The position numbers and the translations under genes were made by a program. A DNA stretch of 64,000 bases, taken from positions 1-64,000 of the forward strand of contig NZ_JAPVQY010000015.1 in NCBI RefSeq assembly GCF_027257875.1. The letters run 5' to 3'. Positions 21,221 to 34,669 of the stretch are shown here, in pieces. Under the pieces are notes generated by a model that did no database searches, had not been told where the DNA came from, and saw only the letters and a list, made by a program, of their open reading frames with translations. Each line of letters begins with the position of its first letter. Position 1 is the stretch's first letter. Origin of the DNA: Burkholderia sp. IMCC1007 (GTDB taxonomy: Bacteria > Pseudomonadota > Gammaproteobacteria > Burkholderiales > Burkholderiaceae).

Positions 21221-23797
21221 ATGAGTGCTCACGCCGCCCCCTCGCCCGAAGCGCTGTCGCGGCGCGCCGAATTCAAGGCCGCCAAGACGGAGATGCTCGA
21301 GCGCTTTCGCAGCGCGACGAACGTCGCGTCGCTGATGCACGCGCTGTCGAAACTCACCGACGACGCGCTCAGGCGCGTGTGGGACGACTGCGGGCTGCCC
21401 GCGACGCTCGCGCTCGTCGCCGTCGGCGGCTACGGGCGCGCGGAGCTGGCTCCGCATTCCGACGTCGACATCCTCGTGCTGCTGCCCGACGCGCACGATC
21501 CCGCGCTCGACGCGCGGATCGAGCGCTTCATCGGCATGGCATGGGATCTCGGTCTCGAGATCGGCAGCAGCGTGCGTACCGTCGCCCAGTGCATCGAGGA
21601 GGCGTCGCAGGACGTCACCGTGCAGACTTCGCTGCTGGAAGCGCGCCGCATCGTCGGCAGCACCGCGCTGTTCGAACGCTTCACCGTGAGCTACCACGAA
21701 GCGCTCGACGCGCGCGCGTTCTTCACCGCGAAGGTGCTCGAGATGCGCCAGCGCCACGCGAAGTGCCAGGACACGCCGTACAGCCTCGAACCGAACGTGA
21801 AGGAAAGCCCCGGCGGGCTGCGCGACCTGCAGACGATCCTGTGGATCGCGCGCGCGGCCGGCTTCGGCAGCAGCTGGCGCGAACTCGACACGCGCGGCCT
21901 CATCACCGATCGCGAAGCGCGCGAGCTGCGCCGCAACGAAGGTTTCCTGAAGACGCTGCGCGCGCGGCTGCACGTGATCGCCGGCCGCCGCCAGGACATG
22001 CTGGTGTTCGACCTGCAGACGCAGGCCGCCGAGAGCTTCGGCTTCCAGCCGACGCAGGCCAAGCGCGCGAGCGAGCAGCTGATGCGCCGCTACTACTGGG
22101 CCGCGAAGGCCGTCACGCAGCTCGCGACGATCCTGATCCAGAACATCGAGGCGCAGCTGTTCCCCGCGACGAGCGGCATCACGCGCGTGCTGTCACCCGA
22201 CCGCTTCGTCGAGAAGCAGGGCATGCTCGAGATCGTCGACGACGGCGTGTTCGAGCGCCATCCGGACGCGATCCTCGAAGCGTTCCTGCTGTATGAAACG
22301 ACCCGCGGCGTGAAGGGCCTGTCCGCCCGCACGCTGCGCGCGCTGTACAACTCGCGCGAAATCATGAACAACACGTGGCGGCGCGATCCGCAGAACCGCC
22401 GCACGTTCATGCAGATCCTGCAGCAGCCCGAAGGCATCACGCATGCGTTCCGGCTGATGAACCAGACGAGCGTGCTGGGCCGCTACCTGCTGAATTTCCG
22501 CCGCATCGTCGGCCAGATGCAGCACGACCTGTACCACGTGTACACGGTCGACCAGCACATCCTGATGGTGCTGCGCAACCTGCGCCGCTTCGCGGTGGCG
22601 GAGCACGCGCACGAGTACCCGTTCTGCAGCCAGCTGATCGGCAATTTCGAGCGTCCGTGGGTGCTGTATGTGGCTGCGCTGTTCCACGACATCGCGAAAG
22701 GCCGCGGCGGCGATCATTCGACGCTCGGGATGGCCGACGCGCGGCGCTTCTGCCGCGAGCACGACATCGCCGGCGACGATGCGGCGCTGATCGTGTGGCT
22801 CGTCCAGCATCACCTGACGATGAGCCAGGTCGCGCAGAAGCAGGACACGAGCGATCCGGAAGTGGTCAAGCGCTTCGCCGAACTCGTCGGCACCGAGCGC
22901 CGGCTTACCGCGCTGTACCTGCTGACCGTCGCCGACATCCGCGGCACGAGCCCGAAGGTGTGGAACGCGTGGAAGGGCAAGCTGCTCGAGGATCTGTACC
23001 GGATCACGCTCGCGGTGCTCGGCGGCGCCAACCCCGACGCGCATTCGGAACTGAAGTCGCGCCAGGAGCAGGCGCTCGCGCTGCTGCGCCTCGAGACCGT
23101 GCCCGACGACGCGCACCGCGCGCTGTGGGATCAGCTCGACGTCGGCTTCTTCCTGCGTCACGACGCGGCCGACATCGCGTGGCAGACGCGCGTGCTGTAC
23201 CGCCACGTGAACGCCGAGACGGCGATCGTGCGCGCGCGGCCGTCGCCGATCGGCGACGCGCTGCAGGTGCTCGTGTACGTGAAGGACCGCCCCGACCTGT
23301 TCGCGGGCATCTGCGCGTATTTCGACCGCAACGGGCTGTCGGTGCTCGATGCGCGCGTGAGCACGACGCGGCACGGTTATGCGCTCGACAACTTCATCGT
23401 CACGCAGACCGAACGCGACGTGCGCTACCGCGACATCGCGAATCTCGTCGAACAGCAACTCGCGACGCGGCTCGCCGAATCCGCGTCGCTGCCGGAGCCG
23501 TCCAAGGGCCGCCTGTCGCGGCTGTCCCGGACGTTTCCGATTACGCCGCGCGTCGACCTCCGGGCCGACGAGCGCGGCCAGTACTACATCCTGTCCGTGT
23601 CCGCCAACGACCGGCCGGGCCTCCTCTATTCGATCGCGCGCGTGCTGGCCGAGCATCAGGTCGGCGTCCACGCGGCGCGGATCAATACGCTCGGCGAACG
23701 CGTCGAGGACATCTTCCTGCTCCACGGTGCCGGCCTGTCCGACAACCGCCTGCAGATCCAGCTCGAAACCGAATTGCTGCGCGCGATCGCAGTCTGA
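21221..23797 (+). CDS. glnD: [Protein-PII] uridylyltransferase / uridylyl-removing enzyme
   Basis: Primary glutamine sensor that uridylylates or deuridylylates PII proteins. The 858 residues show the expected order: nucleotidyltransferase motif [20 protein letters not shown] (about residues 69-88), the GlnD-specific [18 protein letters not shown], an HD hydrolase motif in [14 protein letters not shown] (about residues 487-500), and two C-terminal ACT domains ([15 protein letters not shown] and [19 protein letters not shown]) that bind glutamine. Complete, with no anomalies. Confidence 0.97.
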   Translation: MSAHAAPSPEALSRRAEFKAAKTEMLERFRSATNVASLMHALSKLTDDALRRVWDDCGLPATLALVAVGGYGRAELAPHSDVDILVLLPDAHDPALDARIERFIGMAWDLGLEIGSSVRTVAQCIEEASQDVTVQTSLLEARRIVGSTALFERFTVSYHEALDARAFFTAKVLEMRQRHAKCQDTPYSLEPNVKESPGGLRDLQTILWIARAAGFGSSWRELDTRGLITDREARELRRNEGFLKTLRARLHVIAGRRQDMLVFDLQTQAAESFGFQPTQAKRASEQLMRRYYWAAKAVTQLATILIQNIEAQLFPATSGITRVLSPDRFVEKQGMLEIVDDGVFERHPDAILEAFLLYETTRGVKGLSARTLRALYNSREIMNNTWRRDPQNRRTFMQILQQPEGITHAFRLMNQTSVLGRYLLNFRRIVGQMQHDLYHVYTVDQHILMVLRNLRRFAVAEHAHEYPFCSQLIGNFERPWVLYVAALFHDIAKGRGGDHSTLGMADARRFCREHDIAGDDAALIVWLVQHHLTMSQVAQKQDTSDPEVVKRFAELVGTERRLTALYLLTVADIRGTSPKVWNAWKGKLLEDLYRITLAVLGGANPDAHSELKSRQEQALALLRLETVPDDAHRALWDQLDVGFFLRHDAADIAWQTRVLYRHVNAETAIVRARPSPIGDALQVLVYVKDRPDLFAGICAYFDRNGLSVLDARVSTTRHGYALDNFIVTQTERDVRYRDIANLVEQQLATRLAESASLPEPSKGRLSRLSRTFPITPRVDLRADERGQYYILSVSANDRPGLLYSIARVLAEHQVGVHAARINTLGERVEDIFLLHGAGLSDNRLQIQLETELLRAIAV

Positions 23798-23813
23798 ATG
23801 AATCCCAGCGTTT

Positions 23814-25697
23814 ATGCGCACCAAATTAACCGTCAAGAACCCGAAGCCGGCGTCGCCGACCCGCGCCCCTGTCCGCTCCGGCAGCCTCGTCGCCCGCAAG
23901 GCCGTACGCCCCGCCGCCCCGCCCGCGGCGGACAAGCCGCCGCGCCCGAAGAAGGCGTCCGCGCCGGCTGCCGCCGGCGAACGCGCATTCAAGCCGCGCG
24001 GCACGGAACGCCCGGATGCGGAACGCGCGCCAGCGAAGCGGGCACCGCGTGACGGCGGTGCGGAACGCGGCTATCGCAGCGATGCGAAGCCGGGTGGCCG
24101 CGGCGAACGCGGCGATGCCCGTCCGTATCGCAGCGCCGAAGGCGGCGCACGCGCGCCGTATCGCGACAAGGCAGCTGGCGACGGTGCGAAGCGCAGCTTC
24201 GGCGAAAAGCGCAGCTTCGGCGAGCGCGGCGCGTCGTCCGATCGCCCCGCACGTCGCAGCGACGACGATACGCGGCCGCGCCGTGCAGACGCCGAAGGCG
24301 GCGCACGCGCGCCGTATCGCGACAAGGCAGCTGGCGAAGGTGCGAAGCGTAGCTTCGGCGAACGCGGCGCGTCGTCCGATCGCCCCGCACGTCGCAGCGA
24401 CGACGATACGCGGCCGCGCCGTGCAGGCGCCGAAGGCGGTGCACGCGCGCCCTACCGTGACAAGGCAGCCGGCGAAGGCGCGAAGCGCAGCTTCGGTGAA
24501 AAGCGCAGCTTCGGCGAACGCGGCGCGTCGTCCGATCGTCCCGCACGTCGCAGCGACGACGATACGCGGCCGCGCCGTGCAGGCGCCGAAGGCGCCGCAC
24601 GCGCACCCTACCGCGACAAGGCAGCCGCCGGCTACGGCGAGAAGCGTAGCTTCGGCGAACGCGGTTCATCGTCCGATCGCCCCGCGCGTCGCAGCGACGA
24701 CGATGCCCGGCCGCGCCGCGCCGGTGCCGAAGGCGGCGCACGTGCGCCCTACCGCGACAAGGCAGCCGGTGAAGGCGCGAAGCGCAGCTTCGGCGAGCGC
24801 CGCACGCCGTCCGATCGTCCGCCCCGTCCCGCGCGCGACGGCGAACGCAGCAGCACCGAGCGCCGCTCGAGCGGCGCGCCGCTGAAAACCGCGCAGCCCG
24901 TGAAGCACCGTGCGGCCGACATCGATCACGGCGACGAAACGGGCCTGATGCGGCTGTCGAAGCGCATGTCCGAGCTCGGCCTGTGCTCGCGCCGCGAAGC
25001 CGACGAGTGGATCGAGAAAGGCTGGGTGCTCGTCGACGGCGAACGCATCGACACGCTCGGCACCAAGGTCCGCCCCGACCAGAAGATCGAGATCGACGAG
25101 CGCGCCAGCGCCGCGCAGGCCGCGCAAGTGACGATCCTGCTGCACAAGCCGGTCGGTTATGTGTCCGGTCAGGCGGAAGACGGCTATGAGCCCGCCTCCG
25201 TGCTGATCACGCGCGCGAACCAGTGGAGCGGCGACCGCTCGCAGATACGCTTCTCGCCGCAGCACCTGCACGCGCTCGCGCCGGCCGGCCGCCTCGACAT
25301 CGATTCGACCGGCATGCTGGTGCTGACGCAGAACGGCCGGATCGCCAAGCAACTGATCGGCGAGCAGTCGGACATCGACAAGGAATACCTGGTGCGCGTG
25401 CGCTTCGGCGAGCGCCTCATCGACATCGATCAGCACTTCCCGGCGGAGTCTCTCGCGAAGCTGCGCCACGGCCTCGAGCTCGACGGCGTCCCGCTGAAGC
25501 CGGCGATGGTGAGCTGGCAGAACGGCGAGCAGCTGCGCTTCGTGCTGCGCGAAGGCAAGAAGCGCCAGATTCGCCGCATGTGCGAACTGGTCGGCCTCGA
25601 AGTGATCGGCCTGAAGCGCGTGCGCATGGGCCGCGTGATGCTGGGCGCGCTGCCGCAGGGGCAATGGCGCTATCTGTCGCCCGACGAGTCGTTCTGA
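23814..25697 (+). CDS. RsuA/RluB/RluF-type pseudouridine synthase with repetitive N-terminal extension
   Basis: The C-terminal half is a 23S-type pseudouridine synthase. An S4 RNA-binding domain lies at about residues 378-425 ([20 protein letters not shown]), followed by the catalytic domain with [10 protein letters not shown] and [13 protein letters not shown] (catalytic Asp495) and [17 protein letters not shown] near the end. Details such as DKEYLVRV resemble RluF or RluB, and I do not assign one. The first ~370 residues are low complexity and highly basic (Arg, Lys, Gly, Ala, Ser), with about five tandem units beginning [11 protein letters not shown]. This is likely a disordered RNA-binding tail. 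Burkholderia homologues commonly have such extensions of variable length. Confidence 0.9.
   Translation: MRTKLTVKNPKPASPTRAPVRSGSLVARKAVRPAAPPAADKPPRPKKASAPAAAGERAFKPRGTERPDAERAPAKRAPRDGGAERGYRSDAKPGGRGERGDARPYRSAEGGARAPYRDKAAGDGAKRSFGEKRSFGERGASSDRPARRSDDDTRPRRADAEGGARAPYRDKAAGEGAKRSFGERGASSDRPARRSDDDTRPRRAGAEGGARAPYRDKAAGEGAKRSFGEKRSFGERGASSDRPARRSDDDTRPRRAGAEGAARAPYRDKAAAGYGEKRSFGERGSSSDRPARRSDDDARPRRAGAEGGARAPYRDKAAGEGAKRSFGERRTPSDRPPRPARDGERSSTERRSSGAPLKTAQPVKHRAADIDHGDETGLMRLSKRMSELGLCSRREADEWIEKGWVLVDGERIDTLGTKVRPDQKIEIDERASAAQAAQVTILLHKPVGYVSGQAEDGYEPASVLITRANQWSGDRSQIRFSPQHLHALAPAGRLDIDSTGMLVLTQNGRIAKQLIGEQSDIDKEYLVRVRFGERLIDIDQHFPAESLAKLRHGLELDGVPLKPAMVSWQNGEQLRFVLREGKKRQIRRMCELVGLEVIGLKRVRMGRVMLGALPQGQWRYLSPDESF
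24141..24827 (+). repeat. In-frame tandem repeats coding the N-terminal extension of the pseudouridine synthase
   Basis: Units begin at about 24141, 24297, 24435, 24591 and 24732 (residues 110, 162, 208, 260, 307). They are 46-52 codons long with core [20 protein letters not shown] then [15 protein letters not shown]. In units 1 and 3 an internal KRSFGE is duplicated. DNA identity between units is high, so copy number could vary by recombination or slippage without shifting frame. Confidence 0.9.
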
Positions 25698-25736
25698 CGT
25701 TCTGACGGCGAGCACGCTGCGCGTGCGACGCAAAGA

Positions 25737-25761
25737 ATAAGCCCGCGCAAGCGGGCTTATT
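25737..25761. terminator. Bidirectional terminator between the pseudouridine synthase gene and def
   Basis: Hairpin AATAAGCCCGC, loop gcaa, GCGGGCTTATT, followed by T-rich sequence on both strands, between convergent genes. Confidence 0.85.
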
Positions 25762-25813
25762 CGTTTCCGGTACAGCGACGGCACGCTACGCCGCACGGGC
25801 GTTGGCGTGCCGG

Positions 25814-28596
<2,783 letters not shown>

Positions 28597-29898
28597 TTAC
28601 TGGCTGAACAGGCGACGCGTGACCGGCGAACCGGCCGGGATGCCGGCTTCCTCGAGCTTCGCGTACAGCTTCATCAACTGCTGATCGATCGCGACGAGCG
28701 TCGATTCCGGCAGCGGCCGGCGCGAATCGTCGACGACGCGCGCACCGATGCGCTCGGACAGCGACTTCGCGTAATCGCACATCAGCCGGAACGGCAGGAT
28801 GTCCTCTTCGGCGACCGGCACGTCGAGCACCAGCGTGATCATGTTGCCGCCCTTGTACGTGAGGTCGTCGCGCAGGAAGTTCGTGTCGCCGAACTGCAGC
28901 ATGAACACGGGGTTCTGCTTCGCGTCGAGCTTCACGAAGCGCGTGCCGTCGCGCGACAGCAGCAGCCCGTCCTGCGATGCAACGGCCTGCACGTAGTTCG
29001 CCGACCACGGCGCGCCGTCAGACATCACGTTGATCGACAGCTGCGCGTCGCACTGCGCGGCAAAGCCGTCGAGCTCGCGCGCCATCGCGACCGTCTCCAT
29101 CATGTCCGGGAATTCCGGCGCGCCGTCGATCGCGTCGGCGAACTGCTGGACGCCCGTCACGAATTCGGAGAATTCGAGCTCGTTGAGCGCGCCGCTGCGG
29201 TTCGCGAGCTGCGCGGCCGCGCGCAGCTCTTCATAGCGCACGCCGTTCTGCAGCAGCTCCCACTGACCGCCTTCCGGCTTGCCTTCGATATGCACGGGCT
29301 TGCTGCCCGCGCGGCGCAGCCGCTGGGCGGCCGGCAGGATCTTGTCGCCCGGCAGCGGTCCGCCCAGGCGAATCGGCACGATGCAATCGATCCGGCGGTC
29401 GACGATCGCGGGCGGCGCCGACGAGATCGTCGTCGCCGCCGGCAGCACGGGTTCGTCCGGCTCGGCCGATGCCGCGGGCGCCGCTGCTTCGGAAGCGCCG
29501 GCGACCGACGCTTCGTGAACGGCCTGTTCGGTCGATGCAGCCGACTCGCTCGACTCCGGCGACGCGGCGGTGCCGGTCGCCTCGGCCTGCAGGTCGGCCG
29601 GCGTGTCCGCCGGCGCGACGCCGCCGAACGTCGGCTCGACGCGCGCGGCCTCGGTCGGCGCGCTCGGGGCGGCCGCCGGCGCCCGTGCCGCGGGTTCACG
29701 CCGCGTGGGCTGACGCACCGGCTCGATGAACGGCCGCTCATCGTCGCGCTCGGGGCGCTGCATCGCCTCGGCCGCTTCTTCCGGCATCGGGCGCGGCATC
29801 TTGCGCCGCACCTTCGCGCCCTGCCACGCGTTGTAGACCACGACGCCGCCCACCACGACGGCGCCCGCGCCGATCAAACCGAGTGTCAACTCGTCCAT
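28597..29898 (-). CDS. zipA: ZipA-like cell division protein with C-terminal FtsZ-binding domain
   Basis: The 433-residue protein has a single N-terminal transmembrane helix (LTLGLIGAGAVVVGGVVVYN), a long Ala/Pro/Glu-rich linker with basic patches (about residues 25-175) and a globular C-terminal domain (about 185-425: PAIVDRRIDCIVPIRL ... DVPVAEEDILPFRLMCDYA) of the ZipA/FtsZ-binding type. It would tether FtsZ to the membrane. Its position between smc and ligA is typical of Burkholderiales. It is more divergent than enterobacterial ZipA, so the name rests on domain layout and context. Confidence 0.82.
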   Translation of the reverse strand: MDELTLGLIGAGAVVVGGVVVYNAWQGAKVRRKMPRPMPEEAAEAMQRPERDDERPFIEPVRQPTRREPAARAPAAAPSAPTEAARVEPTFGGVAPADTPADLQAEATGTAASPESSESAASTEQAVHEASVAGASEAAAPAASAEPDEPVLPAATTISSAPPAIVDRRIDCIVPIRLGGPLPGDKILPAAQRLRRAGSKPVHIEGKPEGGQWELLQNGVRYEELRAAAQLANRSGALNELEFSEFVTGVQQFADAIDGAPEFPDMMETVAMARELDGFAAQCDAQLSINVMSDGAPWSANYVQAVASQDGLLLSRDGTRFVKLDAKQNPVFMLQFGDTNFLRDDLTYKGGNMITLVLDVPVAEEDILPFRLMCDYAKSLSERIGARVVDDSRRPLPESTLVAIDQQLMKLYAKLEEAGIPAGSPVTRRLFSQ

Positions 29899-29983
29899 GC
29901 ACGCTCCATCAGCAATTCTTTTTCGTCGGAACCGCGAACGGGCGCCCATGCGCCGCGCGAACGCGGTCCGGTTTCGTCAAACG

Positions 29984-32900
29984 TCAATTCTGCGCAAAAC
30001 CCGCGGCGGTTTCCATGTCCACCGCGACGATCCGCGACACGCCCTGCTCCTGCATCGTCACGCCGATCAGTTGCTGCGCCATCTCCATCGCGATCTTGTT
30101 GTGCGAGATGAACAGGAACTGCGTCTTGTCGGACATCGCACGCACGAGATTCGCGAAACGCTCGGTGTTCGCGTCGTCGAGCGGTGCGTCGACCTCGTCG
30201 AGCAGACAGAACGGCGCCGGGTTCAGCTGGAACATCGCGAACACCAGCGCGGTGGCGGTCAGCGCCTTCTCGCCGCCCGACAGCAGGTGAATCGTCGCGT
30301 TCTTCTTGCCCGGCGGCTGCGCCATCACCTGCACGCCGGCATCGAGGATTTCGTCGCCCGTCATGATCAGCTTCGCCTGGCCGCCGCCGAACAGGCGCGG
30401 GAACAGGTCGCTGAAGTGACGGTTGACCTCGTCGAAGGTGCCCTGCAGCAACGTGCGGGTTTCCTGGTCGATCTTGTGGATCGCGTCCTCGAGCGTCGTG
30501 ATCGCGTCGGTCAGGTCGGCCGACTGCGCGTCGAGGAACACCTTGCGCTCGCTGGCGGCCTTCAGCTCGTCGAGCGCGGCCATGTTCACCGGGCCGAGCG
30601 CGTTGATCGCGTTGTTCAGGCGCGTGACTTCGCCCTGCAGGTACGACGGCTTGAGATCCGGCGTCAGCTTGTCGCGCAGCGCTTCCTCGTCGACCTCGGC
30701 CGCCGTGAGCTGCTCGGCGAACTGCTCGACGGACAGGCGCGCGGCCTGCTCCTTCAGCTGCAGCTCGGTGATGCGATCGCGCAGCGGCTGCAGCGAACGT
30801 TCGGCGACGAGACGCTGCTCGTCCGATGCGCGCAGCTTCGCGGTCAGGTCGTCGAGTTCGATCCGGGCCGCCTGCAGCGCTTCTTCCTTGACCGCGCGAA
30901 TTTCGAGCGCGTCCTGCAGGCCCGTATGCGCGGTCTGCTCGTTGATCGTCTCGAGTTCGGCGCGCGCGTCTTCCAGCGATGCGGCAACGCGTTCGCTCTG
31001 CTCGTGCGCGACCTGGATGCTGCGCTTGAGCTCGTCGATCCGCGTGACGGCGTTGCGCGCGGCGAAGCGCGCGTCGTTCGCGCCGCGCTCGAGGTCGCGC
31101 GCTTCCTGGCGTGCCTGCGTCAGCGATTCGTCGAGTGCTTCGAACGCGAGCTGGTTGTCTTCGAAACGCGCCTGCAACTCGGCCAGTTCGCCGTCGAAGC
31201 GCTCGAAATTCGCTTCCGATTCCGCGCGCAATGCGCGCTGCTCGTCGATCTGCGCGCCGATTTCCTCGAGTTCCTCGCGGATCTGCGTGCTGCGCTGCGT
31301 ATAGCGTTCATGTGCCTGCGCGAGCTTCAGCACGTCCATCTGCAGCGCGTGCACGCGCTGCGTCGCGCGTTCGGCCTGCGCGCGCACGTCGCCCAGCGCC
31401 TGCGTGGCCTGCGTGTGTGCGGCTTCCGCCCGCACGGCGGCCGTGCGCGCGTCGTCGGCGAGCAATGCCTGTGCGCGCACCTGGCGCGTCAGGTTTTCGA
31501 TTTCCTGCTGGCGGGCCAGCATCCCGGCCTGCTCCGAATCGGCTGCGTACAGCTGCACGCCGACCCGCGTGACGATATGGCCGGCCTTGACGACGAATGC
31601 GCCGCCCGCCGGCAGTTGCGCGCGCGTCGCGAGCGCCTGCGCGATGTCGTCGGCGACGTACACGTTGCCGAGCCAGTCGTTCAGCACCGCGCGGATGCCC
31701 GCATCGTCGATACGCACGAGCGACAGCACCGGGCGCAGCCCGGCCGGGGCGACCGGCGCTTCACCGGCCATCGGCGGCGCGTAGAACGCGAGCTTCGCCG
31801 GCGGCGCATCGGTCGCGAACGCCTTCACCCAGTCGAGATTCGACACTTCGAGCGCGGCGAGACGCTCGCGCAGCACCGCCTCGAGCGCCGCTTCCCAGCC
31901 CGCCTCGACGTGCAGCTTCTTCCACAGGCGCGGCAGCGCGCCGAGCTCGTGCTTGTCGAGCCACGGCTGGATCTTGCCTTCGGTCTGCACGTTCTCCTGC
32001 AGCTGCTTCAGCGCGGCGAGCCGCGCCTCGAGCTGGTGGATCTGCGCGCTTTCGGCCTGCACGCGCTCATGCGCGGCGCGGCGTTCGCCGTCGAGGCGCG
32101 GCACCGTTTCCTGCGCATCGGCAAGCCGCGCCTGCGCTTCCGCGAGGATCTCTTCCTGTTCGGCGAGCTGCATGCGCAACTCTTCGAGCTGCGCTTCGTC
32201 GGGCGCGTCGAGGCCGCCCGCTTCGCTCTTCAGACGCTCGTGGCGCTGCTGAAGCTGCTGGAGCTGCTGGTCGGCGTTGCGCTGATGCGCGGCTTCGAGC
32301 TTCAGCGACTGTTCCGTCTGCGCGATGCGCGCGCGCTCGTCGTTGAGCTGCGCCTGCGCGTCGCGCCACTTCGCCTCGAGGGCCGGCAGCGCGTCGTGCT
32401 TCGCCGCTGCGTTGTCTTCGGCGAGCGCGGCCTTCTCGTCGGCCATCGCGCGCGCCTCTTCGGCTTCCTCGAGCTCGTCCTGCGCCTTCTCGGCCTGCGC
32501 GCGCCATTGCTCGCGCTGCGCGTTCAGCGCGGCGATCTGCGCCTGCACGCGGTTGCGCGATTCGACGATGAACTTGATCTCCGCCTCGAGGCGGCTCACT
32601 TCGGCGTTCGCCTCGTAGAGCGCGCCCTGTGCGCCCTGCATCGCGTCACTCGCCGCGTAATGCGCGACCCGCAGCGTCTCGAGCTGCGACTCGACCTCGC
32701 GCAGCTTTGCCGTCTGCGCGTCGAGGTCGATCTGCGCCTGCTCGATCGCACGCTGCTGCTTCTGCTGCTCGCCCGCGGCCTCGTTCTTGCGCAGCAGCCA
32801 CAACAGGCGCTGCTTCTCCTCGCCGTCGGCGACGAGCTCCTTGTACTTGGTCGCCACCACCGCCTGCGCCTCGAGCTTCTCGAGGTTCGCGCCGAGTTCG

Positions 32901-33496
32901 CGGACGATGTCTTCAACGCGCGTCAGGTTCTCGCGCGTGTCGTGCAGACGGTTCTCGGTCTCGCGGCGGCGCTCCTTGTACTTCGACACGCCCGCGGCTT
33001 CCTCGAGGAACACGCGCAGCTCTTCCGGCTTCGCCTCGATGATCCGCGCGATCATCCCCTGCCCGATGATCGCGTACGCACGCGGGCCGAGGCCGGTGCC
33101 GAGGAAGATGTCCTGGATGTCGCGGCGGCGCGCCGGCAGGTTGTTGATGTAGTAGCTCGACGTGCCGTCGCGCGTCAGCACGCGCTTCACGGCGATTTCG
33201 CCGTACTGGCCCCACTGCCCGGCCGCGCGGCCGTCGGAGTTGTCGAAGATCAGTTCGACGCTGGCCCGGCTGCCGGGCTTGCGGGCGGTCGAACCGTTGA
33301 AGATCACGTCCTGCATCGATTCGCCGCGCAGCTCGGACGCGCGCGACTCGCCGAGCACCCAGCGCACGGCATCGATGATGTTGGACTTGCCGCACCCGTT
33401 CGGGCCTACCACGCCGACAAGCTGGCCCGGAACCTGGAAATGCGTGGGATCGACGAAGGATTTGAAGCCAGCGAGTTTGATCGAGCTCAGACGCAC
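29984..33496 (-). CDS. smc: Chromosome partition protein SMC
   Basis: Chromosome condensation ATPase of 1170 residues. The N-terminal half-ATPase has Walker A GPNGCGKSNIIDAVRW, two long coiled-coil arms flank a hinge (about residues 505-660), and the C-terminal half-ATPase has the ABC signature LSGGEKALTATAL and Walker B CLLDEVDAPLDDAN. The start is a GTG at 33496 (RLSSIKLAGFKSF follows), the family-typical N-terminus. The frame stays open upstream through the spacer, which I reject. It is the first gene of smc-zipA-ligA-def. ScpA/ScpB are not in this window. Confidence 0.97.
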   Translation of the reverse strand: MRLSSIKLAGFKSFVDPTHFQVPGQLVGVVGPNGCGKSNIIDAVRWVLGESRASELRGESMQDVIFNGSTARKPGSRASVELIFDNSDGRAAGQWGQYGEIAVKRVLTRDGTSSYYINNLPARRRDIQDIFLGTGLGPRAYAIIGQGMIARIIEAKPEELRVFLEEAAGVSKYKERRRETENRLHDTRENLTRVEDIVRELGANLEKLEAQAVVATKYKELVADGEEKQRLLWLLRKNEAAGEQQKQQRAIEQAQIDLDAQTAKLREVESQLETLRVAHYAASDAMQGAQGALYEANAEVSRLEAEIKFIVESRNRVQAQIAALNAQREQWRAQAEKAQDELEEAEEARAMADEKAALAEDNAAAKHDALPALEAKWRDAQAQLNDERARIAQTEQSLKLEAAHQRNADQQLQQLQQRHERLKSEAGGLDAPDEAQLEELRMQLAEQEEILAEAQARLADAQETVPRLDGERRAAHERVQAESAQIHQLEARLAALKQLQENVQTEGKIQPWLDKHELGALPRLWKKLHVEAGWEAALEAVLRERLAALEVSNLDWVKAFATDAPPAKLAFYAPPMAGEAPVAPAGLRPVLSLVRIDDAGIRAVLNDWLGNVYVADDIAQALATRAQLPAGGAFVVKAGHIVTRVGVQLYAADSEQAGMLARQQEIENLTRQVRAQALLADDARTAAVRAEAAHTQATQALGDVRAQAERATQRVHALQMDVLKLAQAHERYTQRSTQIREELEEIGAQIDEQRALRAESEANFERFDGELAELQARFEDNQLAFEALDESLTQARQEARDLERGANDARFAARNAVTRIDELKRSIQVAHEQSERVAASLEDARAELETINEQTAHTGLQDALEIRAVKEEALQAARIELDDLTAKLRASDEQRLVAERSLQPLRDRITELQLKEQAARLSVEQFAEQLTAAEVDEEALRDKLTPDLKPSYLQGEVTRLNNAINALGPVNMAALDELKAASERKVFLDAQSADLTDAITTLEDAIHKIDQETRTLLQGTFDEVNRHFSDLFPRLFGGGQAKLIMTGDEILDAGVQVMAQPPGKKNATIHLLSGGEKALTATALVFAMFQLNPAPFCLLDEVDAPLDDANTERFANLVRAMSDKTQFLFISHNKIAMEMAQQLIGVTMQEQGVSRIVAVDMETAAGFAQN

Positions 33497-33586
33497 GGCG
33501 GTATCGGATGTGAAGAAGGTGTGAAACGGACGGGGCCGCACGGCGCGGGGCCGGAAAGCCCCTGCGCGCCACGCGCCCCGGAATTC

Positions 33587-33623
33587 AAAAGCGGGGCCGC
33601 GCGCATCCAGCGTTGGGCCCCGC
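33587..33623 (-). terminator. Terminator of the DMT transporter gene
   Basis: Inverted repeat GCGGGGCC...GGCCCCGC (33591-33598 / 33616-33623). On the minus strand the distal arm is followed by TTTT. It lies between the transporter stop and the smc start, so smc is probably expressed independently. Confidence 0.55.
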
Positions 33624-33635
33624 AAACGGCGTCCA

Positions 33636-34577
33636 TCATACCATCGCGCGTGCGCCGTCCCGACCGTCGCCGGGTTTGCCCGGTGCCGGCGCGGCACGAT
33701 GGACCCGGCTCGACAGCAGCGTGGCGAGCACGATGCACGCGCCGCCCGCCCACTCGCGCGCGCTCGGCAGTTCATTCGCGAACACCCACGCCGACAGCGC
33801 GGTGATCACGATCTCGAACAGCATGATGATCGAAGCACGGTTCGCCGGCACGCGCGCGAGCCCGTATTGCACGAGCAGGTTGTTCACCGCGATCGTCGCG
33901 CCGATCGCGACGACGATCAGCGCGGCAATGCCGAGCGAACCGCTTGCCGGCACCGGCGGCAAGCCTTCGAACAGCGACGCGATCGCGCCGAACACCGCCG
34001 CGCCGCCGAACAGCGTCGCCGTGCGCATTTCGGCGCGCATCTCCGGCAGCTCGCGGCTCGCCTTGATCACGAGCACGTTGCTCATCGCGAAGCTCAGCCC
34101 GGCCGCGAGCCCCGCCCATTCCGCAGGATTGGCCGGCAGCGGCACGCCGAGCTGCGGCGACCATAGCATCAGCATCGCGCCGCCGATCGACAGCGCCGCG
34201 AGGCCGGCGCCGGCCCAGGTCAGCCGCTCGCGCAACAGGAAGTGCGCATAGATCGCGGTCCATGCCGGGGTCAGGTAGAACAGCAGCATCACGCGCAGCA
34301 CCTCGCCGTGGATCGTGCCCCACACGAAGCCGAGGTTCGTCACGCCGGCCGTGATCGCGATGCCCGGCAGCACCCAGTGCCAGCGCAGCGTCGAGATCGT
34401 GCTGTGGCGCACGACGATCACGAACAGGAATGCGACGAGGCTCGTCAGCGCGCTCGCCAGCGTGCCGGTGAGGCCGAGCGACGCGAGAATCCGCAACGGA
34501 TACCAGATCAGGCCCCATACCGACGCGCCGATCAGGATGGCCAGTGTCGGCAGGCTGCCGCGTACCGCGTTGTTCAT
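33636..34577 (-). CDS. DMT-superfamily (EamA) transporter
   Basis: The 313-residue inner-membrane protein has ten predicted hydrophobic helices arranged as two EamA repeats (ASVWGLIWYPLRILASLGL near the N-terminus; GLAAGLSFAMSNVLVIKAS starts the second half). This family exports or imports small metabolites such as amino acids or nucleotides; the substrate is not readable. I chose the ATG at 34577 (MNNAVRGSLPTLAILIG). Its upstream region is occupied by the TnpB element from about 34637, so its native promoter may have been displaced. Confidence 0.88.
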   Translation of the reverse strand: MNNAVRGSLPTLAILIGASVWGLIWYPLRILASLGLTGTLASALTSLVAFLFVIVVRHSTISTLRWHWVLPGIAITAGVTNLGFVWGTIHGEVLRVMLLFYLTPAWTAIYAHFLLRERLTWAGAGLAALSIGGAMLMLWSPQLGVPLPANPAEWAGLAAGLSFAMSNVLVIKASRELPEMRAEMRTATLFGGAAVFGAIASLFEGLPPVPASGSLGIAALIVVAIGATIAVNNLLVQYGLARVPANRASIIMLFEIVITALSAWVFANELPSAREWAGGACIVLATLLSSRVHRAAPAPGKPGDGRDGARAMV

Positions 34578-34631
34578 CAGAATTTGCTCCGAGAAACCCC
34601 GCCATTGATGGCCGGAAGGAAAGGCGTGCTG

Positions 34632-34662
34632 TTGACAGGCAGCTTCTTCCACGGGGTAGGAT
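34632..34662 (+). promoter_or_regulatory. Candidate promoter of tnpB
   Basis: TTGACA, 19-base spacer, TAGGAT immediately upstream of the tnpB ATG at 34670. The TTGAC is also the proposed target motif at the left end, so the -35 may be contributed by the insertion site. Spacing is longer than optimal. Confidence 0.35.
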
Positions 34663-34669
34663 CACCGGC

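Noticed and set aside
24141..24827. CRISPR-like direct repeats
   Set aside because: Units are 138-156 bp, contiguous and in frame inside a coding gene, with no unique spacers; protein tandem repeats instead.
29897..33805. 1302-codon plus-strand open frame opposite smc
   Set aside because: Complement of the SMC coiled-coil coding region; Leu/Arg-rich without family features.
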